A DNA stretch of 64,000 bases. It comes from Unio delphinus. Lineage: Eukaryota; Mollusca; Bivalvia; Unionida; Unionidae. The DNA is taken from assembly GCA_029339505.1 (NCBI GenBank), contig JAQISU010000041.1:6705001-6769000 (forward strand), written 5' to 3'. A program made the position numbers and the translations under genes. Numbering within the stretch: the stretch's first letter is position 1; each line of letters opens with the position of its first letter. The notes under the pieces are model-generated. The model was not told the DNA's origin and made no database searches. It saw only the letters and a list, made by a program, of their open reading frames with translations. Below are positions 9,441 through 20,204 of the stretch, piece after piece.

Positions 9441-9837
9441 TTAATCACTAATGATAAAGTCATCATAACCATGATTGGAAAAATCCCTTGAATTTTCTGC
9501 TAGCTCATCAATAAACTCTCGATATGTTTTGATATCCATAATGCCGCTTTTGAAATAACTGCATGCAGATATCAGCTGCTTCATTAATTATTTCCGGTAA
9601 ATTATTTCCAGCTCGTTTTCCCCCTATGAGAACCTCTAATCGTGCTATATCGCTGAGAATATTATTAGGACAACTGATAAAACCACTACCTGAAATTCCA
9701 CTGGAAAATCCCTTTCCTTTTGTTATTTTAGTGATACCTTTTTCAGAATCAGCATCTGCCATTATTTCTATTTCACCTGGGATTGGGTCTGCTGTGTATA
9801 CTGGTGGTGGTTGTGTGACATCCTTTACCATAGCCAT
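9441..9837 (-). pseudogene. Small conserved Polinton protein with LEVLIGGKRAGN motif
   Basis: The frame from ATG 9837 holds an acidic start and a Gly/Ser linker (KGKGFSSGISGSGFI). The conserved helix region follows: ILSDIARLEVLIGGKRAGNN then INEAADICMQLFQK. A frame change near 9550 leads to the natural end, DIKTYREFIDELAEN and a stop at 9441. From memory, short proteins with LExLxGxxxAGN followed by a helical hairpin recur next to Polinton capsid genes. Their function is not known to me. Only one indel is seen. Confidence 0.5.
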
Positions 9838-9931
9838 ATAATTATTAAAACCAGGGTGTTCTTTTTTTTTGTTGTTTTAGTTCCACCATGTTTCGCCAAA
9901 TATAGTTTTGAAGCCCAGCTGTTCATGGCTT

Positions 9932-10535
9932 TTATAGATCTTCAAAATCATCATATATATATATTGTTCCCTTATCCCCTTTTTAAAATTTTCTCTAGCA
10001 AAATTAGCTAATTCAAAGTCTGTTTTGATTTCTCTAATTCTATTTAATGCATCAGTCGTAAATATATTTTCGGGTGAATAGTCTTTTCTTGCAGTAGCAC
10101 CTTGTTGTTCTTGTTCAATTTCTTCCAGTTGTTCAGGCGGTGCGCTAACATCAATATCACCAAATCGTTTAATTTCTACTTGAAGTTGTTGTTCTTGTTG
10201 TCTTACAGCGGTTACTTTATCACCAGGAAGTGTTTTAAAAGATTTTATTGTTTGTTTGGATCTCTTTGCTATTTTTTCAAGTACAGGAAGAAGAGGAGCT
10301 TCGTTCCTTTCTCCTTCCTTGGGAATTTCTCAGTGGCTGATTTTACAACCTTTGTTGCCGTGGTTATTGGTTTAAACAATTCTTCAGTCCCTGTTATAAA
10401 CCAGTCTGAAGACTCTGTCTAGCTTGTGTTTTCTCTAACAGAATCACGGATTGGTATAAATTTCTTAATTGCAGTTAATCTTTCACGTGCTAATTTTGTC
10501 GTTAATGCTTCGTTTAACATTATATAGAGCGACAT
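9932..10535 (-). pseudogene. Helical, glutamine-rich Polinton protein of unknown function
   Basis: Starts at ATG 10535 (MSLYIMLNEALTTKLARERL). An in-frame TAG follows RENTS near 10420, after which the same frame gives WFITGTEELFKPITTATKVV. A frame change near 10300 opens a run of about 120 codons without stop to 9932. That run includes LLPVLEKIAKRSKQTIKSF, QQEQQLQVEIKRFGDIDV and the end EQYIYDDFEDL. The composition is helical with an acidic and Gln-rich middle. Position at the head of the structural gene block suggests a virion or assembly protein, but I do not recognise a domain. Confidence 0.5.
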
Positions 10536-10744
10536 ATTGTCTTGTTAAATGTACGATATAGAAGGCTAGAGTTTTTAATTGTAGTGAAAAATGACCATAG
10601 ATCAATAAAAAATGCAACAAAAATGACCAAAAAAAAAAATCTAAAACAGCTCTATCAATGATAGAGAAACTTCCGATTTCCTTAATAAATAATAATTATT
10701 GAAGTATTGTATATGTCTGGTGACTTTGTCACTATGGTTAGAAC

Positions 10745-11122
10745 TTACTCTGTTTGAGTAACCAAAGGGGAATTTTCGGTTTGGCGGATAATATCTCTTA
10801 TTGTTTTAAACCTCAAATTAATTGTGCGTTTGATTACATATTGCTGCCCCAATTCTTTTCTGATTTTTTCGATAACAGTGAATAACTGGACAAACTTACT
10901 GACGTCGTTACAGAATACAAGGGAGTCGCGAATAGCATTCTGGATTTTCTTTATAAATGCATATCGTTTTGGTAAGACGTATTTATTATTCATAGCGCTG
11001 TATCCAATATCTTGAAAATCAGAAGGAATCTGATCACAATTTAATCGATCTGATAATTTAATTCCTTGATTTTTCAAAATTGAAATCTCAGTTATGATCT
11101 CATTGATATTTTCAGAATTCAT
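10745..11122 (-). CDS. Hypothetical helical protein, rightmost ORF of the viral element
   Basis: An intact ORF of 125 residues starts at ATG 11122, behind an AT-rich leader (TATATTATTATATATAA). It is predominantly helical and basic (VIEKIRKELGQQYVIKR), with no recognised domain, signal peptide or membrane segment. It is separated from the next gene by about 210 bases of A-rich sequence. It lies in the same orientation as the structural block, so I assign it to the element, but it could be chance. Confidence 0.4.
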   Translation of the reverse strand: MNSENINEIITEISILKNQGIKLSDRLNCDQIPSDFQDIGYSAMNNKYVLPKRYAFIKKIQNAIRDSLVFCNDVSKFVQLFTVIEKIRKELGQQYVIKRTINLRFKTIRDIIRQTENSPLVTQTE

Positions 11123-11213
11123 TTATATATAATAATATATATCTCTAGTTTGAAAAATTGATGTTGATATATTTATCAAAAATATATAATAGCGATGATG
11201 AGCGATTATCATT

Positions 11214-11286
11214 CACACTGGGTAACCTTTGTGTCTTTTGATAGGGTTCATTCTGAATTATCCAGTGATGGTTACCCTAGTGTGTG
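11214..11286. repeat. Imperfect inverted repeat near the right end of the viral element
   Basis: CACACTGGGTAACC (11214-11227) faces GGTTACCCTAGTGTGTG (11270-11286), leaving a loop of about 42 bases. It lies just outside the last viral ORF. It could be part of the element end or a small host hairpin. The other end of the element is outside the window, so the terminal repeat cannot be tested. Confidence 0.45.
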
Positions 11287-11320
11287 ACGTAGAGCTTTAG
11301 CATCCATGCTATTATTTATT

Positions 11321-11515
11321 TTGGGGGCGCCCATAGACATATCTCCAGTGAATTTTCTAAGCGAAACGAAATGTTAGAATCTTCTGAAGACTGTCTATGT
11401 AATTTGTACACCTCCCCCCAAGAATTAATTTTCCGGGGGTGTATAAAATCACACCGTCACGTATTTGACGTGACGGGAGCTTAAGATTAAAGTACATTTG
11501 GGCTGGCGCCCCCAA
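11321..11515. repeat. 195-bp segment bounded by 11-bp inverted repeats, with inner hairpin
   Basis: TTGGGGGCGCC at 11321-11331 is matched by GGCGCCCCCAA at 11505-11515. Inside is a perfect hairpin, CCGTCACG (11454-11461) with CGTGACGG (11469-11476), and a C-rich/G-rich pair near 11410-11440. It is GC-rich against AT-rich surroundings. It may be a MITE or a junction segment between virus and host DNA. Confidence 0.45.
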
Positions 11516-11872
11516 TCATATAGAAAAAACATCCAAATCGGTACCGTCGACAATTGCCTGTTACGAGAATCGAGCCATGGTCCTCTGGGCTAAATTCGAT
11601 ATCTACAAGTAAAAGCTTTTGAATACGATATATGTGTATCGAACCGATTACTTGAAAGAAACATCAAAAAAAGAGAATACAACTGTTTGCAACTGTTGTA
11701 TATACAACTGTTGATTCGTTTTCTTATAGATTATATCTCCATTGAGAATCATGACAGTTTAAACAGTAAAATATGGTTAAACTGTCTTCCTTTCCTAAGC
11801 TCTATTTGTTCTAAATGGACAATTAAACAACGAGTCTTCTTATAGTGAATAGAGAGACAGTCTGACGGAAGG

Positions 11873-12156
<284 letters not shown>

Positions 12157-12552
12157 TTGTTTGTTTGATTAGGATTTTTAACGTAGCTTTAACAAATTTT
12201 CAGTCATAATCCATTAACCGTGGTCAAAACGCAACATGAGTTTGTTACAAGCAATAATTAAATAATGTAGACGAGATCTGAAGCTACAAAATGACTACGA
12301 TATATCCAAAATATCTGACTGCTGTAACATTGCATTTATTTTGATCCCCCAGCTGACTGACAGACATAGTATTAACGGCTATGGGAGTGCAAATCGATAA
12401 AAGGCATGCCGTAGCTAACGTTACCGGGACATCAAAACCTTATTAATTTGTCTTAGAACAAGCGCTCAAGGTGCGGATAGTAGACAGTTATTTAAAGAAC
12501 ATGGATATTGTGAAAAACACTTGCTATTGTTTGATTCGGAAATGCTAGCGTT

Positions 12553-12916
12553 TCTACGACAGGTTCAACAATTGTGACGGGTTTTTTTTTTTGCTAAATG
12601 AGCCTCTATAAAATATTTACAAGGAAGTCTTAGTTTGCCAAATTGACGCTTTTTTTTTCGAAGAAGCCTTGGTTGCCGAAATTGACGCCTCTATAAGGTT
12701 GTCTGATTCACCCCTGCTGCCTACAAATTAGTCTGTTTGTGAAATCTTAAAGGATTGTTAACTCCATACAGGAGAGGGGCTAGGACAACAATTGTGGCGT
12801 CATTTTTTACGATTCGAGGAAGTCTTAGTTTGCTAAATGGACACTTTTTTACGATTTCGAAGAAACCTTGCTTTGCCAAATCGACGCCTCTAAAAGGTTG
12901 TACAATTCGCCCCCTC
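12553..12916. repeat. Two-copy degenerate repeat with poly-T tracts
   Basis: A unit of about 130-165 bases occurs at 12553-12718 and again at 12784-12916. Both copies share ACAATTGTG, GGAAGTCTTAGTTTGC, a T-run, a GACGCCTCTA segment and an end near CCCCTGCTGC or CCCTCTGCTGC. The spacer between them carries a 28-bp exact match to the end of the penton-like gene at 3430-3457. Confidence 0.5.
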
Positions 12917-13087
12917 TGCTGCTTACTGAATCAATGAAATGCACCATGATAATAAAAATACTGAACCAACTGTACAGTGATAATAAAAGCTTAGAATCAG
13001 AGAAATTGACAGTAGTAAAATATATAGAATGAAAGAACTGTATAGTGATAAGAAAAGTACTATGATTGACATTTGATATTTATGCAG

Positions 13088-13174
13088 AGTTTACGAGAAA
13101 TAACATACGAATCAAGAGCAGAGGTATCCGATCCATATGTGAAGTTTAGGATGCCTGAAAAAATTTTTGCTGAG
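13088..13174 (+). CDS. Integrin alpha gene 1, juxtamembrane exon
   Basis: 87 bases, phase 0 at both ends. The acceptor is TTTATGCAG and the donor GAG/GTAAGC. It encodes a 29-residue extracellular stretch starting SLREITYES. Confidence 0.8.
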
Positions 13175-14520
13175 GTAAGCCCATGTTTTAAATAAGAAAC
13201 AATTTCAGTGCCATTATTTTAAGTAAATACTTAAGAAATAACTTTATGGTAAAATATTTCTGATTCAATTTATATGTGTATGTGTGTGTGCTTGCGCGCG
13301 CCAGCCATACATCATATTAGGACACACCTAATTAAATTCCCATGAACCATAATGCTAATATTTAGCAAACTTACCATGCATTCAGCATAAGAAACAGAAA
13401 ATACGCCAACATACCATACATGAGACTAGACATTTAAAATGATAAAAATTACATATGCAACAAAGTATGTTTTGAGAGAAATTCCTTGTATGTGAACATA
13501 ACCAAAGTTAGGCTCAGAGTCAGTTAAACCAAGAGTACATGTGAGGTAAAAGTGATAAAATGACAATGGTTTAGATTCATTCCTACTATTCCATATATTT
13601 TACAAACATGCGGTGGGGTCAAAGAGAAATTGGCTTTTTGAAGTCCTAGAATTGTAGTTGTGGTCGACGTATCAATGAGTACATTTAGTTGGCATACTTA
13701 GGTTGGTTCTGTAATTCATAAAATACTTAGATGTATGTGACAAATAATTCTATTTAATTATTTGAATTACAGAATAATATTTAGTTTATCTGGCTCATCA
13801 TACAAGCTTTTTCGTTGTTTTAGAAAAGGACAAGACTGGTGATAAGCCAGATCTCCATTCCACCAAGTGATATCAACATTATGATCATAATAGGCTCTGT
13901 AGTAGGAGGCATTGTGTTGTTGATAATTGTCATCATCATCTTGTGGAAGGTATGTAACAATTTAAGCATTTAAATGTTGGATGATGAAAATTGGTTAGTT
14001 GTGTAGATTCCACACAAGACTTACTCACATGGGTGAAATGATTATTTTAAGATACTGAGCTACGAGTTTTGTCTTTTTTGCCTTCTCTACCCTGACAATC
14101 ATTCCATATGATGTCTCTTCATCTTTAGAATAGTTCAGTTATCTTGTAACATGCAGTTTTTCACAAGTAACTATCAAAACTTCTATATTGTCTGTAAATT
14201 GTTGAATATAAATATTTTGGATTGTTTTGCACTTAAACTAATGAAATTTGGACCCAAGTGTTTCAATGATAAATGTTCATTAAAGAACTGTTGATAATTC
14301 CTCAACAAAATTCTCCTTCTCACTAATAAGCACCTACTAGATAAAATATATGTAATTTCTGTATAAATAACATGTTGACTCTATATATTTGTATTAGTAG
14401 TATGGATTCTTCAAGAGGAAGCAGCATAAAGAAATCCAGAATTACAAGAAGGAAACTCCGTATAAAAGAAAATGTACAAGGATGAGCTCAATGAGGAGTG
14501 ACAAAAGACCACAAACATAA
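13088..14520 (+). CDS. Integrin alpha, last three exons (partial gene)
   Basis: This is the C-terminal end of an integrin alpha subunit, a plasma-membrane adhesion receptor that pairs with a beta subunit. The exons are 13088-13174, 13824-13949 and 14401-14520, all in phase 0 with AG acceptors and GT donors. Exon one is a membrane-proximal stretch (MPEKIFAE). Exon two gives IPPSDIN and then the helix IIIGSVVGGIVLLIIVIIIL, ending LWK. Exon three starts YGFFKRKQHKE, the conserved GFFKR clasp that binds the beta tail, and ends with a short basic tail at TAA 14518-14520. The last acceptor is TTAGTAG, and only the second AG avoids an immediate stop. Earlier exons are not in 11.2-13.0 kb, so the viral block probably sits in an intron of this gene. 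Confidence 0.9.
13824..13949 (+). CDS. Integrin alpha gene 1, transmembrane exon
   Basis: 126 bases, phase 0. The acceptor is TTGTTTTAG and the donor AAG/GTATGT. It contains the complete hydrophobic helix and the LWK that precedes GFFKR. Confidence 0.9.
14401..14520 (+). CDS. Integrin alpha gene 1, cytoplasmic-tail exon
   Basis: 120 bases coding for 39 residues and a stop. It begins YGFFKRK. A candidate polyadenylation signal AATAAA lies at 15256-15261. Confidence 0.9.
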   Translation, partial: YGFFKRKQHKEIQNYKKETPYKRKCTRMSSMRSDKRPQT

Positions 14521-16799
14521 ATTTATTTTCACTATCTCAATGTCTACAGTGTCCTTATTTGCAGTTTAGTAATTATAATTTCTAAGTGCGGTGAACTTGA
14601 TTCAGGCATATATTGATTATATGCCTAGCTCTGTTGACCTTTGAACTGGTTTAGAAAATGTAAACACCCAGAAAAGTTGGGAATATGGTAACTGATCAAA
14701 GCTATTTAGATTTGCCTTTGACAGCAATTTTTAGTATTTGTATGCTTTACATTTTATCTTTCTGTAAAATATTGACTTCATGTTTGCTTATTAGTTTATT
14801 TTTTTCCTCATTAGTGTGAGTGCTAATTGATGAATAGGTGGCAGAGTTGGCAGAACTTAGCTGTGTTAATGAATTTCTCAAAAAAACTGACATATTTGAT
14901 TCAGAACTGCTTGATGTATTTTTGCATTGGTGCGACTCAGTCACCTGTATGACATATGAAGTGTGTCAAGGATAAAATAGCATGTAAGATGAGATACTAA
15001 AACAAGTTCACCTTCATGTACATTAGGTGATGAATACTAAGTGAACTGGTTGATTTTTACAGATTGGAATGTAATTAGTATTACTCTAATGAAATTTTGC
15101 TGTATTTACTCTAATACTGCTACCTATATTTGATATATGTCTTTGTTTATGATAGAATAAGAGGTACTTATTTTTTCACAAAATTATATATTACATTTTT
15201 CTAAATCTCATACCGGTTTTGGGCTGATCTAGATATTTCATTGAACAGTTTTTTCAATAAATTTCACTCTTTTGTTTAATATATACTTCATATTGATCCT
15301 CATTATGGATGATTTAATCAAACAGTACATGAGATAGCATTCACTTATATTAACACTGTCACATCATAAAAATAATTTACAACACTGTGACATAACACTT
15401 AGCAAATAAGACAGAGAGGTGCTCAAGTCTTTAATGCTATATAATCTCATCATTGTATTCATATGACATAATAGAGAGGTGCAAAGTCCTTAAGGATAGG
15501 TGATATATAGAATCTCAACACCATTTTTGTCTGATATAACAGAGATACTGATGAGACATCTGATCTCTTTTGTTTTGAACTTTCATTGATTCCTCAAACA
15601 ATTTGCTGTATAGCACAATCACGGTTGCATTGCATCAACCATGTCCAATCAGATAAAATTTTCCAAATGTTTGCAGGTGATGACATGCCCACAGCAGATT
15701 GTACATGATACCAAATAAAGAAATACTACTATGACCTTTTTATAGGAATGGCTAAGTATAGTAAAAGTTACTCCTTGTTGCAATTTTTAAAAAAAAGATC
15801 CTTTTGACGTTTACAATAAACAAAAACAACTGTCAACTAAAAGCTTTTTGTACATTTTAAATACAAAGGTAATTTCAATAAATAATATTTTTCAATCTAT
15901 TAATACTACTTTTACGATAAACAAGATTATCAGACTTTATCAGCTGTATAAATTTTTGACATAAACGTCTTTGGGCGTCTGTAAAAAGCAAAATGAAACC
16001 ACTATACGGGAACTATCCTGTCTCAACTCAAAGCATACCACTGGATTTCATGGGTACAGATAGATTTCACAAAGGTTTACTTATCAATGATATTATAATA
16101 CTGAGCAAAGAATAAAAAATCACTTTTAATGTGCTCTATATCTGATATCACTGCTGACTTGGAAGTTAATAAATGTATTTTTCTGTCATCTTACAATGCT
16201 GAATTTGTTTCCTTGTTATAAAGATGATCATTGTTCTGGAAGATCTTTATTTGAGATTGGTGAGTGAAAAGGAAGTTAATGCTGGGAAGGGGCAATTAAT
16301 GAAAATGATTGATTGAGTGCAATATTACCTGTGTTTATGTGCAATAATTTATCAACTGCTTTTAATATTTTGAACAATTACTTGAAGATTAGAAACATGT
16401 TTTAGAAGGGTACTGCATTTGCTGATGGCTAATCAAAAACAGATTCAGGTTGAGATTCCTAATAAATACTTTACAAATATCAAGAGTGAACAGAGACATT
16501 TGACTGATATTGTCATGAAACATGTATTTACATTCACTGGATGTAATATCCCCATATCTTGAAAAAAGAAGCTCTTTTTTGTCAAAATTTACAAAATAAA
16601 TTGTTGTCATTTAGGAGGATTCTTGATGAAAGCATTCCTCATGGGGTGACCAAGGTTGATACAACTCTCCTAGAATATCATAATTTTCTTGGTATTTACT
16701 TCAGTGTACATCTGATGCATTGTTATCACTTATTCAGTCATTTATTTAAATCAGTCTGTGTACATTTCTTGTTTCCATTTAATGGGTTAGAACAGTCAG
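14521..16799. other. 3' UTR and downstream DNA of integrin alpha gene 1
   Basis: AT-rich sequence with no supportable gene. The AATAAA at 15256 is the first plausible polyadenylation signal. A weak repetition of the words AGAGAGGTGC and AAGTC occurs at 15415-15500. Confidence 0.4.
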
Positions 16800-17310
16800 T
16801 GTACATTTAATGTCTAACATCTTGTCAATGCGTTGATCATTACTTTTAACATCTCATCTTGTTAATAGGTTGATTTGACATGTAATGTCTAATGTCTTGT
16901 CAGTGGTCATCCGTTCTGTGTACATTATCAGTGTGTTATCACTTGCTGGGTTAAATCAATATGTATACATTTAATGTCTCATCACTTAATTTGTTCAGTC
17001 TGTACACCTTTTTGTCTCTTTATTGGATAATGTATTCTGTGTATATCTCTTATCACTTTATTGTTTAAACTAATATGTGCACATTACTTCTTAAACTTTA
17101 TTGGTTAAATTAATCTGTACATTACTTGTTACCACTTAAGGTAATGGGTTAAATCAGTGTATGTATCTGTCTTATTATGGCTTCATTAGTTAAATCAGTC
17201 TTATGTACATCTCTTATCACCTATTAATTAAATTAATTTGTGTACATTACATGTACTTTTTACTATGTAATGGGTGAAATCAGCATGCGTACATCTCATG
17301 TCTTGTTAAT
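16800..17310. repeat. Degenerate minisatellite
   Basis: About eight to ten loose copies of a roughly 50-base unit contain GTACATT, CTTATCACTTATTG and GGTTAAATCAGTC in varied order. The copies are too diverged for a firm consensus. Confidence 0.55.
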
Positions 17311-17580
17311 TGGTTAATCTAAAAAAGTAGCTTGTCCTTTTTATTTCAAGACAACCATATTGGAAAACAAAATTACCCCCAAAGTAGACAGTTTACAATG
17401 TAACTACAGAGAGCCAAATCTACAAGTGCGGGTATTATAATGGTCTTTTAGACTGACAGAATTTATCCAGATACATATTTTATATAGTGCACATTGTAGA
17501 TATGATGCAGAATATGGTATACCAGAGACTTTAGTGTTGGTATGACAATTGATGGATACCTGAATATAAATAGTTATGCA

Positions 17581-17584
17581 TATA

Positions 17585-17656
<72 letters not shown>
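17581..17656. repeat. (AT)n microsatellite
   Basis: About 38 uninterrupted TA units. The flanking 17310-17580 and 17657-20200 stretches are AT-rich and contain nothing I can support as a gene. The short ORFs there lack recognisable domains. Confidence 0.95.
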
Positions 17657-17657
<1 letters not shown>

Positions 17658-20204
17658 CATATAATTATATAAAAGAAAATACTCTTTCATTGGCAAAAAC
17701 TGTTATTGAAAGCATACATGGGTATACAAGGGTATACACTGAAAATTCCACCTAATGAAGTTATACATTTTGACTGAGTTTTGAAGATGCTCTGGAAAAC
17801 CTTTTAGTATGGCTGCTATATAATCCCTTACATACAGGTTAGAAAAATAACATTGTTTAAGGGGGCATAACTGTTCTGCAGTATGGTAACATTATACAAA
17901 TAATACAAATAAGTGATCTGTCATTTACCAGCTGTTAATACTTCAAATTATGGAAAAACAAAAAGTGAAACTCGTTGTTGCTTCGTGGATGTAAGTTTAT
18001 AGTAATCATGTATTTCATTATAAGCTGGCCAAACTGAATGAACCAATGTACAAAGAGTCCTGCCTCAAGTTCAATTTTGCATTTGGATATGGGATTTATT
18101 TGGTGTCCCTTTAATTAAAGAGTTATGAAAAAGTGGTGTAAAAATGAAGATATATATATATTTTCATATCAGTATGAATTCAGAATTGGACCGCTTGTAG
18201 AAAAGGAATGAGGAAATTGGTCTAATTTTGAAAACTTCTTGAAGCAACAATGTAAACGATACTTGATGAATAAAGCTGGAAATAAATATTTTGCAGCCAA
18301 TAATTCTGTGACCTGGGTAATATATCTGCACATATGATTTTGTATTACTAAGGTCGGGAATCTGCATATCATATAAAAGTTAGTAATAAGAGTGCAGCAA
18401 AGTTATCTTTAATGCACTAAACAAAGGAATCTGCACTTCACTAAATCCTAATTTTAGCTTTCACTAAAGTCTCTCAAACTGATGATTAATAAGATTTTTT
18501 AATATTTTCTCCCAAATCAGTAAAACAGGCTTTGGTTGCCAGTCTAACTGTTCCCCATGAAAACATCAAAATTAACTTGACAGTTGATTCAGGTTGCAAT
18601 CACATCACAGTTTTTGGTAATGGCAGTAGTTAACTAAATTGAAGTTGGATCATTAAATGTAGAATAACTTTACCTAAATAAAATTATAGCGCTTAAAATG
18701 GGAAATTTTACCAAATCTACAACATGATGCAGCCAATTTACATTTCAAAATGTTTTAAAACTGATTTTCTTTGCATTCTGTTTTCATTGCACTTTAGCTA
18801 GTGTCTTGTCATGTTCTTTTATATCTGAGAAATGCATGCTGATATTAATGGTATGCACTTCCATTCATCAATATTGTTAGTTTTTATTTCTTTGGAAGTA
18901 AATGGAAATGCATTTCCCTGAGCTGGAGTTTGTTTTTAGGAGAGTGAAAGAAAAACAACTACAAAAAATGCACTTTAATCAAATAGCAAATGCATATGAC
19001 TGCAACAAATCGATGATAAATTAAAATATAACAGAAACAAATATATATTTTTGAAGTACAAGTTGGCATAGTCTTTTTCTTCGTTTCATTCAAATAAATA
19101 TTATACAGACAGTCGTCATTGACGATATCATGATATTTATAGCAGTTATTACATCTTCCTTGGCAATAAGAATTTCTAGCGGGAGATACAGATTTTGATT
19201 TTAACATAAAACTTGTTAGTGACGATTTTGATTCATTCATTCTTCTGCATTCTAAATTTGGTATTTGTGGTTCTCATTTTCGTAAAACTGCAATGAGACA
19301 TTTTGCTTAGAAGCATTCTTTGATATGTTTGCATTCCCGATTTGTTTTGGTAGAATTTCCATCAAAATCTATGCCTACAAAACATCGCAACTTTTCATCA
19401 ATTAGATTCAAGACATGATTTTAAATATAAGTGTTGACTTGAACAAACATTGTAACAGTTTTGAAATTGTTCATTGAATATCAAGATTAGATTATTTAAA
19501 TCTATATTGCAAATGTATTACACACGTGTACAAACTTTAGTTAAGTTATGAAAAGAAAATTAGTTATTGGTTATATTAAATCTTTTAAGATTGAAGAGTG
19601 CTACCATTGGATGCAAATAATAATGTATTTTATTTTGAAGAACTGTTGAGAAAATACATTTATCCAAATTCTAATAGTAAGAAATGCATCTTGCAATCTT
19701 TGCATAACTATGATATTCGATTTAGTTCTCAGGTTAATACTAGATGGTACATTTTAAATCTCACATTATTAATAGATGGAATTAATTACTCTTTAATGGT
19801 CTTGTATAATTTTGCTATTTACAATTGGACACATTCCATAAACATTTCTCATATCCTTTGTATCTGTGTATGTACATGAGACATCTAATATCTGTAATTT
19901 CTTTTATATTTTTATTCAGATGTTTGAACCATGTAGTCGAAAATAAAGAATTCTTATAAGGAACAACATAAAACATTACTTTAACTACTTGTATTTAACA
20001 TTATCAATAAAACGTATTAAAATATTCTGCATAAAGAACCATTTGTCTTATTAGTGCCAGCAATTTAGACTTTGTAATATGTGTAATGATCCTAAGGGTG
20101 TACATATCTGTGTAAAGCTTTTGCTTTAAATGGGAATAATTCATTTACGGTAAATCAATGTACCTATATCATGTTTTTCCAATAAATAAAGCAGCTGTAC
20201 AACA

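Noticed and set aside
1..11150. Bacterial or phage operon
   Set aside because: Tightly packed same-strand genes suggested this, but the protease, capsid and polymerase motifs are of eukaryotic Polinton type, and the flanks are animal genes.
18959..19879. Two ORFs of 93 codons as host genes
   Set aside because: They have no recognisable domain, no splice context and low-complexity composition. They are not supportable as genes.
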